Shown here piece by piece: positions 42,806 through 52,051 of a stretch of DNA of 64,000 nt (the first letter of the stretch is position 1; each line of letters opens with the position of its first letter). The stretch is from Bdellovibrio bacteriovorus. Lineage in GTDB: Bacteria > Bdellovibrionota > Bdellovibrionia > Bdellovibrionales > Bdellovibrionaceae. The notes beneath the pieces are model-generated. The model saw only the letters and a list, made by a program, of their open reading frames with translations. It was not told the origin of the DNA and made no database searches. A program made the position numbers and the translations under genes. Location: NCBI RefSeq assembly GCF_002208115.1, contig NZ_CP020946.1, positions 2,852,001 to 2,916,000 of the forward strand, written 5' to 3'.

Positions 42806-42836
42806 AAAAAAGCCGGTGTGAAAACCGGCTTTTTTG
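42806..42836. terminator. Bidirectional terminator after rpsR
   Basis: AAAAAAGCCGGT, loop GTGAAA, ACCGGCTTTTTT. Confidence 0.92.
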
Positions 42837-42840
42837 CGTT

Positions 42841-43233
42841 TTAAACCTTTTCCCGGCTGACTTTCCACCAGCTCCAGACCGTCGCCGCCATCATCAGCAT
42901 GTAACTTTTACTCGACCACTGATGCAGCACCGGGCCCGGAATTCCGATAAAAGACAGTTGCTCAAACGGCACGCCCCAGTTCATCAAACGGATACCTAAT
43001 ATAGGTAACGCAAACAGGGTCCAGAACTGCATCACAACCACAAACCAGACAAACTGGCTGAGTTCCGCCCGGCGGTATTCGACCACCATCATAATGACTG
43101 GCAGCAGCACAAAAAGAATCCCCGCCAAGGTCGCCGCGATCTGGCGATCCGGGACCCCCCTGAACAGGGCCATCACCGCCAGGATCACAATCACTTCCGC
43201 TATTAGATATCCAAGAAAAGCATTTCGTCTCAT
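42841..43233 (-). CDS. Four-helix membrane protein of unknown function
   Basis: The 130-residue product starts at ATG 43233 (no strong SD; an alternative TTG at 43269 would add 12 residues). Four hydrophobic segments are visible (about 6-25, 31-52, 60-85, 103-122). It ends WSWWKVSREKV with a basic C-terminus facing the cytoplasm. No family is recognised. It shares the terminator with rpsR on the other strand. Confidence 0.65.
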   Translation of the reverse strand: MRRNAFLGYLIAEVIVILAVMALFRGVPDRQIAATLAGILFVLLPVIMMVVEYRRAELSQFVWFVVVMQFWTLFALPILGIRLMNWGVPFEQLSFIGIPGPVLHQWSSKSYMLMMAATVWSWWKVSREKV

Positions 43234-43378
43234 ATCCAAGAAGCTAGTCCACCCCACCAGACAACTCAAGGGGTAAGCACGCCCAGCACCCGTTTATTTT
43301 GATTTGAAGCCCGAACCGTCCGGCCACCGCCTTGCAATAGGGGTTACTCGAACAACGAAACCTTTTAAGGGGGCTTAA

Positions 43379-43585
43379 ATGGAAACCAACGAATTGAGAC
43401 TTTTGAAACTGCAAACGGAACTGAAAACCTTCGGCCTGAATCCGGCCGAATGGAGCCTGCAAAAGATCCAGGCCCTGGGTTACCTGCTTCTAAACACCCA
43501 GGACGAACAATTTGCTATGTACGGAGAACTTGAATACCGCGACAAAAAACCTCGCTGGAAGTCCCTGGAGGTGGTGTCGCTTTAA
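43379..43585 (+). CDS. Short hypothetical protein
   Basis: The 68-residue product has no signal peptide and is predicted largely helical (LRLLKLQTELKTFGLNPAEW, LQKIQALGYLLLN), with an acidic middle. AAGGGGGC lies just upstream of ATG 43379, which supports expression. No family is recognised. The stop overlaps the convergent gene's stop by four bases. Confidence 0.6.
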   Translation: METNELRLLKLQTELKTFGLNPAEWSLQKIQALGYLLLNTQDEQFAMYGELEYRDKKPRWKSLEVVSL

Positions 43586-44244
43586 TAGACTTCGCAACGG
43601 ACCGAGAACAAGCTGCGATTCCAGATATCCTGCTCTGAAAGAACCTGCGTGGCCTTACGAGGCTCGACAGCCACCAGAGCCGGATCCGCGGACGGCGGCA
43701 GTTCTTCGCCCGGGAACTTTTCATAAACTTTTTTACGGAAGTTCGTCCACGCCTCTTCCCCATTGGCCCGAGTATAGATGTTCTTCAGACGACAGAAGAT
43801 CGCGATCTCGGCATCTTGCATCCATCCAAAACGCTCAAGCCCCATTTCTGGAGGCTTGGTTCCCCAGGCCAAACGCGCCATCAATTCAATCCCATCATTC
43901 AAGTTGGAACGAACTTCATTAATCCCATACAACTGGGAGGTACATTCGGCAGAGGATTTGCCGACACCTTCCGCCACCTCACGCAAGATTGTGAAGTACT
44001 CATAGCAAGACCCCGCACTGTTCCCGAGCTGGCAGGCCTCTTTGGCGCGCACGATGGTCGGCGGAATTTTCGATTTCTTGTAGTCTGTTGGGAAGATGTT
44101 GCCTTTTTGCAACTCCTTGAAAGCTTCAGCCTGGGTGTCGCAAACTGAGTGAGGCGGGCTCATGATCATGAAGGCAATGATGGCAACCACCAGGACCAAA
44201 ATGGCAAGAACAGGCTTCGGCAAAGAGTTCAGAAAGTTTTCCAT
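43582..44244 (-). CDS. Single-pass membrane protein with Cys-rich periplasmic part
   Basis: The 220-residue product has an uncleaved N-terminal membrane anchor (about 10-29, VLAILVLVVAIIAFMIM) followed by a soluble domain. That domain holds about six cysteines (SVCDTQ, EACQLGNSAGSC, AECTSQL, FCRLKN, VRCEVY). The domain is probably periplasmic and disulfide-bonded. I do not recognise a family. It starts at ATG 44244, just upstream of tRNA-Pro on the opposite strand. Confidence 0.68.
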   Translation of the reverse strand: MENFLNSLPKPVLAILVLVVAIIAFMIMSPPHSVCDTQAEAFKELQKGNIFPTDYKKSKIPPTIVRAKEACQLGNSAGSCYEYFTILREVAEGVGKSSAECTSQLYGINEVRSNLNDGIELMARLAWGTKPPEMGLERFGWMQDAEIAIFCRLKNIYTRANGEEAWTNFRKKVYEKFPGEELPPSADPALVAVEPRKATQVLSEQDIWNRSLFSVRCEVY

Positions 44245-44285
44245 GAAAAAAAGGGTACTAATATTACGCGTTAGAATCTAGTAGT

Positions 44286-44314
44286 TTGACAAGAGGCCTA
44301 GGGATTATGTAGTT
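44286..44314 (+). promoter_or_regulatory. Likely promoter of tRNA-Pro
   Basis: A perfect -35 hexamer TTGACA (44286-44291) stands 41 bases before the tRNA. The -10 is poor: TATGTA at a short 14-base spacing, or GTAGTT at 17. Only the -35 is convincing. Confidence 0.4.
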
Positions 44315-44326
44315 TTCTGACTCTGT

Positions 44327-44400
<74 letters not shown>

Positions 44401-44403
<3 letters not shown>

Positions 44404-44463
44404 TTTTTCTCTCCAGCCTTTGGCTGGGAAAAATGGCCGCCTGCACTTCGGCGCTGCCGAAGT
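44401..44463 (+). ncRNA. Structured trailer of tRNA-Pro: two extra hairpins
   Basis: Right after the CCA, a hairpin CCAGCC/GGCTGG with extended arms (CCATTTTTC and GAAAAATGG, 44401-44436) uses the tRNA 3' end itself. A second perfect stem ACTTCGGC/GCCGAAGT follows (44445-44463). Both lie before the terminator. They may be processing signals or a trailer-derived small RNA. Confidence 0.35.
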
Positions 44464-44487
44464 AGTTCCTAAAGATTGTTTTTATTC

Positions 44488-44518
44488 AAAGCCTTTTGAG
44501 AAATCAAAAGGCTTTTTT
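44488..44518 (+). terminator. Intrinsic terminator of the tRNA-Pro transcript
   Basis: AAAGCCTTTTGA, loop GAAA, TCAAAAGGCTTT, then TTT. Confidence 0.88.
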
Positions 44519-44534
44519 CGCTTCAGGAGCAATT

Positions 44535-44729
44535 ATGTCTCAGCCTCAAGATCCAAAAAACCAGCCCCTGCCAGTCAATACTTCTGAACAACTGACTGCC
44601 GAGGCGGAACTGCTTGAAGAAAACTTTGAATCCGCTGACACCCTTGAGGATTTCACGAAGACGCTGATGGAAAGTCTGACCTCAAAGCTTCACGCCAATA
44701 TCGACGAGATCTTTAAGCAGAATAAATAA
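44535..44729 (+). CDS. Small acidic hypothetical protein
   Basis: The 64-residue product starts at ATG 44535 with CAGGAG upstream; the in-frame upstream ATG at 44496 lies in the terminator and is unlikely. It has a polar start (SQPQDPKNQPLPVN) and a helical acidic body (EQLTAEAELLEENFESADTL, DFTKTLMESLTSKLHANIDE). No family is recognised. A cytoplasmic adaptor-like helix hairpin is possible. Confidence 0.6.
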   Translation: MSQPQDPKNQPLPVNTSEQLTAEAELLEENFESADTLEDFTKTLMESLTSKLHANIDEIFKQNK

Positions 44730-44760
44730 AAAATAGAGAGCTGCCTAAAGGATGTGCATC

Positions 44761-45249
44761 ATGATGACCACGGAAAGTCTCATAATTAAAAAATGGACCG
44801 AAGATATGGCTTCAGACTTTTTTGATCTTTCCATGGATTCGGGGTTCACTCTTTTTACGATTACAGACTACCGCCAAACAAGTGTCGAATCCGCCCTTCA
44901 ATGGATCAGAAAGAACACATCCAAATTCGCTGTCATCGAAAAACAAAGCGGAAAGATCATCGGCATGGGAGGCCTGACTCCGTGGAGCTATGCTGGAGAG
45001 GCACTGACGGACATTACCTACAGGTTTAAGTCCTCCGCCCAAGGAAAAGGCTATGGCAAAGAACTGGCAAAAGCTCTGATTGATTATGGGTTTAACACGT
45101 TATCTCTTGATCAAATCACAGCGACAATTACACCCGACAATCTTCCTTCAAAAAAACTAACAGAAAAATTGGGTTTTAAATTGGATCGCAGAATCGAACT
45201 CTTGGGTGTGCCCACAGACCTGTATCGACTCTACAAGAAAACTTCGTAA
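44761..45249 (+). CDS. GNAT-family N-acetyltransferase
   Basis: The 162-residue product has the acetyl-CoA-binding loop SSAQGKGYGKELAKALIDYGF (about 94-114) and the C-terminal TPDNLPSKKLTEKLGFKLDRRIEL typical of RimJ/RimL-like acetyltransferases. The N-terminus begins ESLIIKKWTEDMASDF. It may modify protein N-termini or small molecules. AAAGGA stands about eight bases before the chosen ATG 44761. Confidence 0.86.
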   Translation: MMTTESLIIKKWTEDMASDFFDLSMDSGFTLFTITDYRQTSVESALQWIRKNTSKFAVIEKQSGKIIGMGGLTPWSYAGEALTDITYRFKSSAQGKGYGKELAKALIDYGFNTLSLDQITATITPDNLPSKKLTEKLGFKLDRRIELLGVPTDLYRLYKKTS

Positions 45250-45267
45250 CGCAGTATTAGGTCCGAC

Positions 45268-45930
45268 TCAGTAAGCCTTCTGGGCAGCCAGCCCCTTTGC
45301 CACGTATTCTCTCTGCAATAGCGTCAAAAGATCCTGGGGCCACCAGATATGCTTCCAGGTTTTTGTTGAAGAGTTATAAGCCGTACCTCTGGCTTTACCA
45401 CGAGCCCACATGTAAAGCCCATCACCCCTTGCATAAGAGCTGCGATTGACGTTTATAGCGGGTAAACCCCTCATAAACCCTCTGATCGCCATAGTGACAC
45501 AGTTATTATTAATGGGATGAAAAACCGTGCTGCTGATATGGTACCAATCCGCATCTGCAGAACGATGGTAAAGCTTCGCACCCGAGAGACCTTCGAAATA
45601 CTTTAACACACTCTGCGCCTGGGCAGAGGTTGCCTGAAAGCGAATCGCACGAATAACCGGGCCTCCTTCACGTTGCGCATCCAGATGGCTGCGTGCATTT
45701 TTCCAGACACGCAAAATAGCTTCACCCTGTGAATTAAACAGGCCCCACATTCGACCATAACGACCAAAATCAAAAACCAGGTCTGTTTCTGCATCTTTCA
45801 CACGCAAGGAAACATGACCCCATTTGTGCTCGGGCCATACCTTGCCGACGACGATAAATTCCACGAAAGTTTCTGCATGGGCGAAGGTTGTCGCAAAGAA
45901 AATAACAACCGCAATGAGAAAAGAACGCAT
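45268..45930 (-). CDS. Secreted papain-like fold protein (DUF4105/Lnb-N-like)
   Basis: The 220-residue product has a signal peptide ending TTFAHA-E. WGHVSLRVKDAETDLVFDFGRYGRMWGLF (about 37-65) matches the pattern in which a His and following VSL lead into a DFG-like segment in DUF4105 and related circularly permuted papain-fold domains. The later HPINNNCVTMAIRGF (about 137-151) supplies the putative catalytic Cys. The order His before Cys is the permuted one. Such proteins may act as periplasmic proteases, acylases or transglutaminase-like enzymes. Family assignment is tentative. Confidence 0.68.
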   Translation of the reverse strand: MRSFLIAVVIFFATTFAHAETFVEFIVVGKVWPEHKWGHVSLRVKDAETDLVFDFGRYGRMWGLFNSQGEAILRVWKNARSHLDAQREGGPVIRAIRFQATSAQAQSVLKYFEGLSGAKLYHRSADADWYHISSTVFHPINNNCVTMAIRGFMRGLPAINVNRSSYARGDGLYMWARGKARGTAYNSSTKTWKHIWWPQDLLTLLQREYVAKGLAAQKAY

Positions 45931-46148
45931 GAGGCAGGCTCCCTACTATTTAATGCATGTGAGAGCGCAACCTGAACCACATTACGACTTACGACAATAC
46001 GAAACCTCATATATTTCAAGATCATAATGACTTAACTCTTTTGTCAGGAATTCGTTTAGATAGCTCGCCGCACGAAGACATCCAACCTTTCAAGATTGAA
46101 ACGTCCGCACCCCTTTGATACTCGTGAAATGTCTACAAGGGGGGAACT

Positions 46149-46892
46149 GTGGGCCGTTCATTATTATTGTTGTCATCTGTACTTCTTTTAACTTCAATCG
46201 CAGCCAAAGCCGATCTTCGCGGCGATCTTAAAAAAGAAGTCACTTCCAAGCACGATCCAATTTCTTACGACAAAGCCCAAGTAGAACTGCTTGGCAACGT
46301 CGCTCTGATACGAATGACCGACGGCTCTTATGCCATCGATGAAGTCTATTGCTCCACACCTTATGGCAAAACCCATCTCGGAAACGGCGTCGGCCCAGGA
46401 AAAGAACCTGCTTCCACGATCATCAACGTTGAACACACAGTCGCTCAATCCTGGTTCAAAGGACGACACTATTTCAATGTCGGCAAAGCAGACCTGCACC
46501 ACCTTTACCCGTCTGATTCCAGAGCCAATTCCATGCGCGGCAATTTCGCATTTGGGGACGTGGGCACAATTAAAAACATACCGAAGTGTTTTGATGAAGA
46601 AAGACATGACATCGACACAGAATCCAAACTGGGCAGCGGCAGCGAACGTGAGCTGGTGTTTGAACCACCTGTAAAACACAAAGGCAATGTTGCCAGAGCG
46701 ATCTTCTACTTCGCGGTTCGCTACGACTTCCCAATCCCAGCTGCACAGGAAGCAACCCTGCGCCGCTGGAACAAGCTTGATCCCGTAGACCAAGCAGAAG
46801 TAGAGCGCAACAATGCCATTGAAAGAATTCAAGGCAATCGCAATCCGTTCATTGATCATCCGGAATACGTTGATCAAATTTCTAAGTTTTAG
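46149..46892 (+). CDS. endA: Secreted endonuclease I
   Basis: The 247-residue product starts at GTG 46149 with AAGGGGGG upstream and has a signal peptide ending AAKA-D. Endonuclease I/NucM signatures are present: NVEHTVAQSWF (about 97-107), DLHHLYPSDSRANSMRGNFAFG (about 118-139) and GNRNPFIDHPEYVDQI at the end. The enzyme cuts DNA and RNA non-specifically in the periplasm or outside. In a predatory bacterium it could digest prey nucleic acid. It ends two bases before the convergent YihY-type gene. Confidence 0.93.
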   Translation: MGRSLLLLSSVLLLTSIAAKADLRGDLKKEVTSKHDPISYDKAQVELLGNVALIRMTDGSYAIDEVYCSTPYGKTHLGNGVGPGKEPASTIINVEHTVAQSWFKGRHYFNVGKADLHHLYPSDSRANSMRGNFAFGDVGTIKNIPKCFDEERHDIDTESKLGSGSERELVFEPPVKHKGNVARAIFYFAVRYDFPIPAAQEATLRRWNKLDPVDQAEVERNNAIERIQGNRNPFIDHPEYVDQISKF

Positions 46893-46893
46893 T

Positions 46894-47784
46894 CTAGATT
46901 ACGGGCCAGTGAAAAGTCTGATCTAAATCCCGAGGTCTTCTTACTGCCACCTCCGACTTTACTTCTGCCTGGGACGACTTATCCCGCAACAAGACCTGGT
47001 TAGCAAACTCATAGCTAACCAGCAAGGTCAGAGCGCTATAGTAAACCCATGCCAGAAAAACCACGAGAGATCCTGCCGCTCCATAGGATTTCTCCAATCC
47101 TGCAGTCCCCAGATACAAACCAATCAAGGTACGGCCAATATTAAAGAATACGGTGCTGGTAACCCCCGCCACCGCACATCGTTTCCACGAGGCTTTGTCT
47201 GAAGGTACGAATCGATAGATCGCCGTGAACAGCCCGGCAAACACCATCAAGGTGATAACAAAAACCAGACTCTGCCAGAACCACCCCTGCTGTGCGGGAA
47301 AAACCACCATCAATGCCGTGGTCAGAAGCATCGAGGTGATCGTCAAAAAAACGAAACCCAGTAACAACCCCATGGATAAAAAACGATCCTTAACAAAACC
47401 CATCACCCCTTGTTCCTGCTCAGAGGCCTTGTGCTCATTGATTTTGTCCAAAGCGTATCGCAGCTGCGAAAAAATAGCCGACGCCGATATCAGCAGAACC
47501 ACAAAGCCAATGACTCCAGAGATCCCAGTGCCCTGAGGATTCTTTTCTGCATTTTCGACAATCAGCTGAATCGAGCCACTGGCCTGTTGCCCCACAACGT
47601 CCGCAAATCCGGCAAAGATCTTATCACGGGTTCCTTCCCCGAACAGAGTCGCCAAGGACAAAAGAATCAAGACAAAGGGAGCCAGAGCAAGCCCTGTCGT
47701 ATAGGCAATGGATGAAGCAAGAATAAAGACTTCGTGCTTGCTGACCTGATCCAAAAACTTTGAAAGCCGCTGTTTGAAATTCAT
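46894..47784 (-). CDS. YihY/BrkB-family inner-membrane protein
   Basis: The 296-residue product starts at ATG 47784 with GAGGA upstream. An open frame extends further upstream without SD and is not used. It has about six membrane segments. The family pattern is HEVFILASSIAYTTGLALAPFVLILLSL, FAGLFTAIYRFVPSDKASWKRCAVAGVTSTVFFNIGR and YGAAGSLVVFLAWVYYSALTLLVSYEF. Older annotation as ribonuclease BN is incorrect for this family. The function is unknown, possibly transport or envelope integrity. Confidence 0.92.
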   Translation of the reverse strand: MNFKQRLSKFLDQVSKHEVFILASSIAYTTGLALAPFVLILLSLATLFGEGTRDKIFAGFADVVGQQASGSIQLIVENAEKNPQGTGISGVIGFVVLLISASAIFSQLRYALDKINEHKASEQEQGVMGFVKDRFLSMGLLLGFVFLTITSMLLTTALMVVFPAQQGWFWQSLVFVITLMVFAGLFTAIYRFVPSDKASWKRCAVAGVTSTVFFNIGRTLIGLYLGTAGLEKSYGAAGSLVVFLAWVYYSALTLLVSYEFANQVLLRDKSSQAEVKSEVAVRRPRDLDQTFHWPVI

Positions 47785-47968
47785 GGATAGTTCCTCTTGG
47801 TTGAGACAAAAGACACACGTTTCAGCGTTACGATTTACTTCGCTTTTGCCAAACCAATAAGGCTGTTCCGGTGCAATTACAAAAACAGAAGTCCTGATTC
47901 TTTCTGCAAAGACAGGCGAGGACTTTCCCGGACTTGCAAATCCAAGCACCCCCACTAAACTAAAACCC

Positions 47969-48607
47969 ATGAATAACATCTTGCGATTTCTTCTCACACT
48001 GACCGTAGTTTTGGCCACAGCCTGCGCACAAAAAGCCCCCAAACCACCCGAGGGCGGCAGATCAGGGGTCTTCATTGGTTACAAAAGCACTCCGCAAGAC
48101 AAAGAACGCGATGCTGCCCTAAATAAAACGGCAATCGTTCCCATGAGCGATGACGAGCTGACGATAAAAATATACTTCCAGCTGCCAGAAGTCTCCATTG
48201 CCACCAGGGAAAAAATGGCGAAAAAGTTTGGAACAAACTTTGATAAGGACGACGGTGTTCACCCCTACAATGGGCACCTCTGCTTCCAGGGGGACATCAA
48301 GTCCAAAGAGCAAAAGGACTACTCCAAAACAGCCTGGTCGGCGACTGTGTTTGTGAACGGCAAGAAAACCCCACATACTCTTACTGCCAACCCAACTCCG
48401 GTTTTAAATCTTAATAACGGACAAAACCGACTGCTCAGCGGCCGAACGACGGTTCGCCTGTGCACTGATAAGAAATTCTTTAACGGCGTGAAGAAAGTGA
48501 AGCTGATTTTAAGCGCCGACAAAAAGAAACTTACCGAAATGGATTGGTCCGCCCCATGGCCCACGACTGAAATCGGCGAGCCCGAGCAATTCAACTTCAA
48601 CCGCTAG
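47969..48607 (+). CDS. Lipoprotein of unknown function
   Basis: The 212-residue product has a lipoprotein signal: LTVVLATAC with the lipidated Cys at 19. The mature part is Lys-rich with two further cysteines (GHLCFQGD, VRLCTDKK) that could pair. It ends in a beta-rich section. No family is recognised. A weak RBS precedes ATG 47969. It is divergent from the YihY-type gene. Confidence 0.68.
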   Translation: MNNILRFLLTLTVVLATACAQKAPKPPEGGRSGVFIGYKSTPQDKERDAALNKTAIVPMSDDELTIKIYFQLPEVSIATREKMAKKFGTNFDKDDGVHPYNGHLCFQGDIKSKEQKDYSKTAWSATVFVNGKKTPHTLTANPTPVLNLNNGQNRLLSGRTTVRLCTDKKFFNGVKKVKLILSADKKKLTEMDWSAPWPTTEIGEPEQFNFNR

Positions 48608-48875
48608 GCGTTAAATCCCCCTCTGGGAAAACTATTTTTTAGCTCTTTACGCGCACGCCAAGGGGCCGTCCTTCAGCTGTTTTCAGTTTTGGATTACGGC
48701 ATAAACACCCGGGTCAAAATCTCGCGTCTTGGACCCTTTTTTATCGATTCTAAAGTGGCTGCAATTTGACTCTTTCAAGACAGCGACACGCTTTCAAGAC
48801 CGTCATTTGCCCCCCCATAAAAACATTTCAATTCACACCGCCAACAATGCTAGCTTCCTAAAAAAGGGAGACGAA

Positions 48876-49451
48876 ATGAAATACATCCAGGTCACCGAAA
48901 ATCAGATGCTGCAAATGTTGAGCAACCCGGACACAGAAATTTCCGGATTTGAGTTCACCAAGATGGACTTCACAGAGCTTAATCTGAAAAGTTCGCTTTT
49001 CCTGGACTGCAAGTTTGTCAGCTGTAACTTTGCCAACTGCTCTTTGATGAACGTCGCATTTCGCGGGGTCGCATTTGAAGACTGCAACCTGATGGGCACC
49101 AATTGGACCGAAGTGCGCAAGAATGGTGGTTATACCTTCAGCGGATGCAAACTGGATTACACAAGTTTTCAAGGCGTGGACCTGCGCGGATCAGGCTTCG
49201 TCAACTGCATGATTCGTGAATCTGATTTTGCCGGTGCCAACCTTTCCAAGGTCAGCCTTGCTGGATCCTCTCTGGCCGGGACATCGTTCACCAATGCCAA
49301 CATTGAAAAAGCCGACTTCCGAGGTGCGCGTGACTACTTTATCGATCCCAAGTTCACAAAAATCAAAGATGCTCATTTTTCATTTCCGGAAGCTCTGGTT
49401 CTGATTGAAGCCCTGGGCGCCAAGCCTTTTTCAATTCAATATTTGAATTAA
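48876..49451 (+). CDS. Pentapeptide-repeat protein (Qnr-like fold)
   Basis: The 191-residue product starts at ATG 48876 behind AAAAGGGAG; an upstream in-frame start at 48729 lacks an SD. About 25 tandem A(D/N)LxF-type pentapeptides (FEFTKMDFTELNLKSSLFLDCKFVSCNF and on) form a right-handed quadrilateral helix. The tail RDYFIDPKFTKIKDAHFSFPEALVLIEALG is the capping end seen in Qnr/MfpA-like proteins. Such proteins can mimic DNA and bind gyrase. That function is inferred and many relatives have no known target. The 268-bp gap before it contains a repeated TTTCAAGAC (near 48773 and 48794) and nothing else clear. Confidence 0.85.
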   Translation: MKYIQVTENQMLQMLSNPDTEISGFEFTKMDFTELNLKSSLFLDCKFVSCNFANCSLMNVAFRGVAFEDCNLMGTNWTEVRKNGGYTFSGCKLDYTSFQGVDLRGSGFVNCMIRESDFAGANLSKVSLAGSSLAGTSFTNANIEKADFRGARDYFIDPKFTKIKDAHFSFPEALVLIEALGAKPFSIQYLN

Positions 49452-49454
49452 GAA

Positions 49455-50462
49455 TTAAAGCATAGAAGCAACAGCGTCTTTTTCTTCGTTCAATTCTTTC
49501 AGTGTGTTGTTCATTTTCTCGCGAGAGAAAGCGTCGATCTCAAGACCTTTTACGATCTCGTATTCGCCGTTTTTGCAAGTCACTGGGAAGCCGTACATGA
49601 TGCCTTCTGGGATGTCATAAGAACCATCAGAAGGGATACCCATAGTAACCCACTCCCCGTTCGTGCCCAACCACCAGTCACGGATGTGATCAACAGCTGC
49701 GGAAGCCGCAGAAGCTGCAGAAGACAAACCACGAGCTTCGATGATCGCAGCACCACGTTTACCCACTGTCGGGATGAACGTGTCTTTGTTCCAAGCATCA
49801 CCTTCAGCCGTGCCCAGTTTCAACAACTCAGGAACTTTTGCACCGTCAGCAGTCGCGAAACGAACGTCCGGGTACATCGTTGGGCTGTGGTTACCCCATA
49901 CTGCCACTTTCTTGAAAGAAGCAACTGGTTTGCCGGTTTTAGTCGCCAACTGAGACAATGCACGGTTGTGGTCCAAACGAAGCATTGCTGTGAAGTTTTT
50001 CGCTTTTACGCGACCGTGTTTCATCGCAGATTTCATCGCGATGTAGGCGTTCGTGTTTGCCGGGTTACCAACAACCAGAACTTTTACATTTGGATTAGCG
50101 TATTTGCCGATCGCTTCACCTTGTACAGTGAAGATCTGACCGTTTGCAGTCAGAAGATCTTTACGCTCCATACCTGGGCCACGAGGACGTGCACCAACAA
50201 GAAGGGCCACATCAGCGTCTTTGAATGCAACTGCTGGATCACCCGTAGCGATCATAGAGTGCAATAGAGGGAACGCGCAGTCCTCAAGCTCCATCATCAC
50301 GCCTTTCAGCGCTTTTTGAGCTTTTTCGTCTGGGATCTCTAGAAGTTGAAGGATCACTGGTTGGTCTGCACCCAACATCGCACCGCTGGCGATACGGAAA
50401 AGAAGTGCATAACCGATTTGGCCGGCAGCGCCGGTAACTGCTACACGAACAGGAGCTTTCAT
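49455..50462 (-). CDS. mdh: Malate dehydrogenase
   Basis: The 335-residue product starts at ATG 50462 with AAAGGA upstream. NAD-binding [21 protein letters not shown] (about 6-26) is followed by [40 protein letters not shown] and the active-site His in [13 protein letters not shown]. This is the cytosolic-type MDH found in many bacteria (not the LDH-like type). It interconverts malate and oxaloacetate in the TCA cycle. Codon choice suggests strong expression. Confidence 0.96.
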   Translation of the reverse strand: MKAPVRVAVTGAAGQIGYALLFRIASGAMLGADQPVILQLLEIPDEKAQKALKGVMMELEDCAFPLLHSMIATGDPAVAFKDADVALLVGARPRGPGMERKDLLTANGQIFTVQGEAIGKYANPNVKVLVVGNPANTNAYIAMKSAMKHGRVKAKNFTAMLRLDHNRALSQLATKTGKPVASFKKVAVWGNHSPTMYPDVRFATADGAKVPELLKLGTAEGDAWNKDTFIPTVGKRGAAIIEARGLSSAASAASAAVDHIRDWWLGTNGEWVTMGIPSDGSYDIPEGIMYGFPVTCKNGEYEIVKGLEIDAFSREKMNNTLKELNEEKDAVASML

Positions 50463-50602
50463 AAGCTGGTTCCTTTCAAAGATTGTCGATTTAGCTATCC
50501 CGAAGAATTTAAACCCGCCGAAAGCCTCTGTCATGGGAAAATCGGAAAAATATGCCTGTTTTCTGGGCAACAGGACCACTTTTGTGTCCGGCACCCAAAG
50601 CG

Positions 50603-51862
50603 TCAGGCGTGAAACGCCCCGGCATCAGCCAGCTCTTGCAACAAGCCAAGGTCCCGCTTCGCCCCCTGAATCTTCAGGTACTGAGCCGGAACACACTCCT
50701 TGCCAGCATTCAAATCCTTCACCATCTTCAAAAGTCCGGCGGAAGAGCTCTGAACCAAAACCCCACCATAACTCAGACTGAAAGCTTTTTTGTTCACAGC
50801 ACTCTGCTGCCACAAAACAGGCGAACGAACACTGCGAAGCCGCAAACGCGATTTTGCTGTGACCTTCACTGCGGATACAGGCACGGTCTTAAATCCTTGA
50901 AGCGAAATGTGCTTCATCCAGGATTTCAAGAGCGCCTCTTCAAGCTCGGCGGCACTCAGGGACTTCAGCGCTTTCAAAGAGTCCTGATAAATCTTTGGCA
51001 GCTCTCCGACTTCACCGGACTTGTCATGCAACGTCTTAAAGGGTGTTGTGACTTTCAACCCCGCTGAGCCCAGCTTCGCATCAACCAGATCCTTCAATGC
51101 CGCCCCAAACATATCCCCGTGGGGCTGATCCACCCACACGCCCAGACTCCAGGTCGCACTGAAAGAGCCGTCAGATTCAGCGATATGCCACTCTGAAGAC
51201 GGCCAATAGGTCATGTCCCCCGGACCGACTTCGACAAGCTGGGAATGCTTCTTGTGCTTTTCATAATTGAACGTGCGATCCAGTTCCGGATGTTCATCGC
51301 CGTAAGCTGCAGGCCACAGACGGAATCTTTTCACCCCCGCCACCGGGAAGCTGAAGACCCCGCAGGAATCCACATGAACCCCGAACGGAGTCTTGCGATA
51401 GTTCCCCAGATAAAGGCCGATTTCAGAAAAACGATTCGGAAAACCCACATGACGGAAAAGATCGTCGGTAAAGTCCTGCAACAGATGCTGCTTTTTCAGA
51501 TTCACCTGCAAAAGCTCATCGCAGACCAGGCAGTAATCCGGGAACTGGGCCTTCATACGTTTGTGATAGCCCAACAAGGACTTGTCGGACGTTTCGGGCA
51601 GCAGTTGCAAAACTTCTTCGGGGTCGGCTTTCACGCCCTCAATGAAAAACTTCAATCCTTCAGGATCATTCATTTCGCGGCAACGGTCACTGTAGGCCAC
51701 CAACAGCTCAAAGATCTCGGCATCCGTCATCTCCAGCAGGCCGGATTTCACATTGCGGGCGACCAGGGGCTTTTTCTCCCAGTGGTTCTTGGCGAAGTTC
51801 TGCCAGAACTTCTGATCAAGCACGGTGGATGCAGCCTTGGGGGTGCCGGTTTTTTGCGCCAT
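50603..51862 (-). CDS. JmjC/cupin-4-type 2-oxoglutarate oxygenase
   Basis: The 419-residue product starts at ATG 51862 with GGAG upstream. [24 protein letters not shown] provides the HxD iron ligands, and [17 protein letters not shown] the distal His, in the order of a JmjC or cupin-like dioxygenase. The extended C-terminus (about 290-419) has helical and winged-helix-like parts. Bacterial relatives of this layout include ribosomal oxygenases that hydroxylate Arg or His in ribosomal proteins, but other substrates are possible. It is divergent from an rRNA methyltransferase gene. Confidence 0.8.
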   Translation of the reverse strand: MAQKTGTPKAASTVLDQKFWQNFAKNHWEKKPLVARNVKSGLLEMTDAEIFELLVAYSDRCREMNDPEGLKFFIEGVKADPEEVLQLLPETSDKSLLGYHKRMKAQFPDYCLVCDELLQVNLKKQHLLQDFTDDLFRHVGFPNRFSEIGLYLGNYRKTPFGVHVDSCGVFSFPVAGVKRFRLWPAAYGDEHPELDRTFNYEKHKKHSQLVEVGPGDMTYWPSSEWHIAESDGSFSATWSLGVWVDQPHGDMFGAALKDLVDAKLGSAGLKVTTPFKTLHDKSGEVGELPKIYQDSLKALKSLSAAELEEALLKSWMKHISLQGFKTVPVSAVKVTAKSRLRLRSVRSPVLWQQSAVNKKAFSLSYGGVLVQSSSAGLLKMVKDLNAGKECVPAQYLKIQGAKRDLGLLQELADAGAFHA

Positions 51863-52051
51863 GAAATACTCCGTTTTAAGAGCGAAATTTGAAGGCGCCA
51901 GAGTCGTTGAGATTGATCTGGGAGTCAAATAGAAGGTCCGGCCTGTAAATTTGCCACCCCCTTTCTGTGCCCCCGGCAAAGCCCCTGCTAACACCTTGCG
52001 AAGAGGGGCGATTTAGCATAAAAAGAGCCCTCGCTTTGGAGACCCCGAACT

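Noticed and set aside
47785-48075. N-terminal extension of the YihY-type protein up to 48075
   Set aside because: The extension overlaps the divergent lipoprotein gene and has no SD; the ATG at 47784 has one and begins the family's usual N-terminus.
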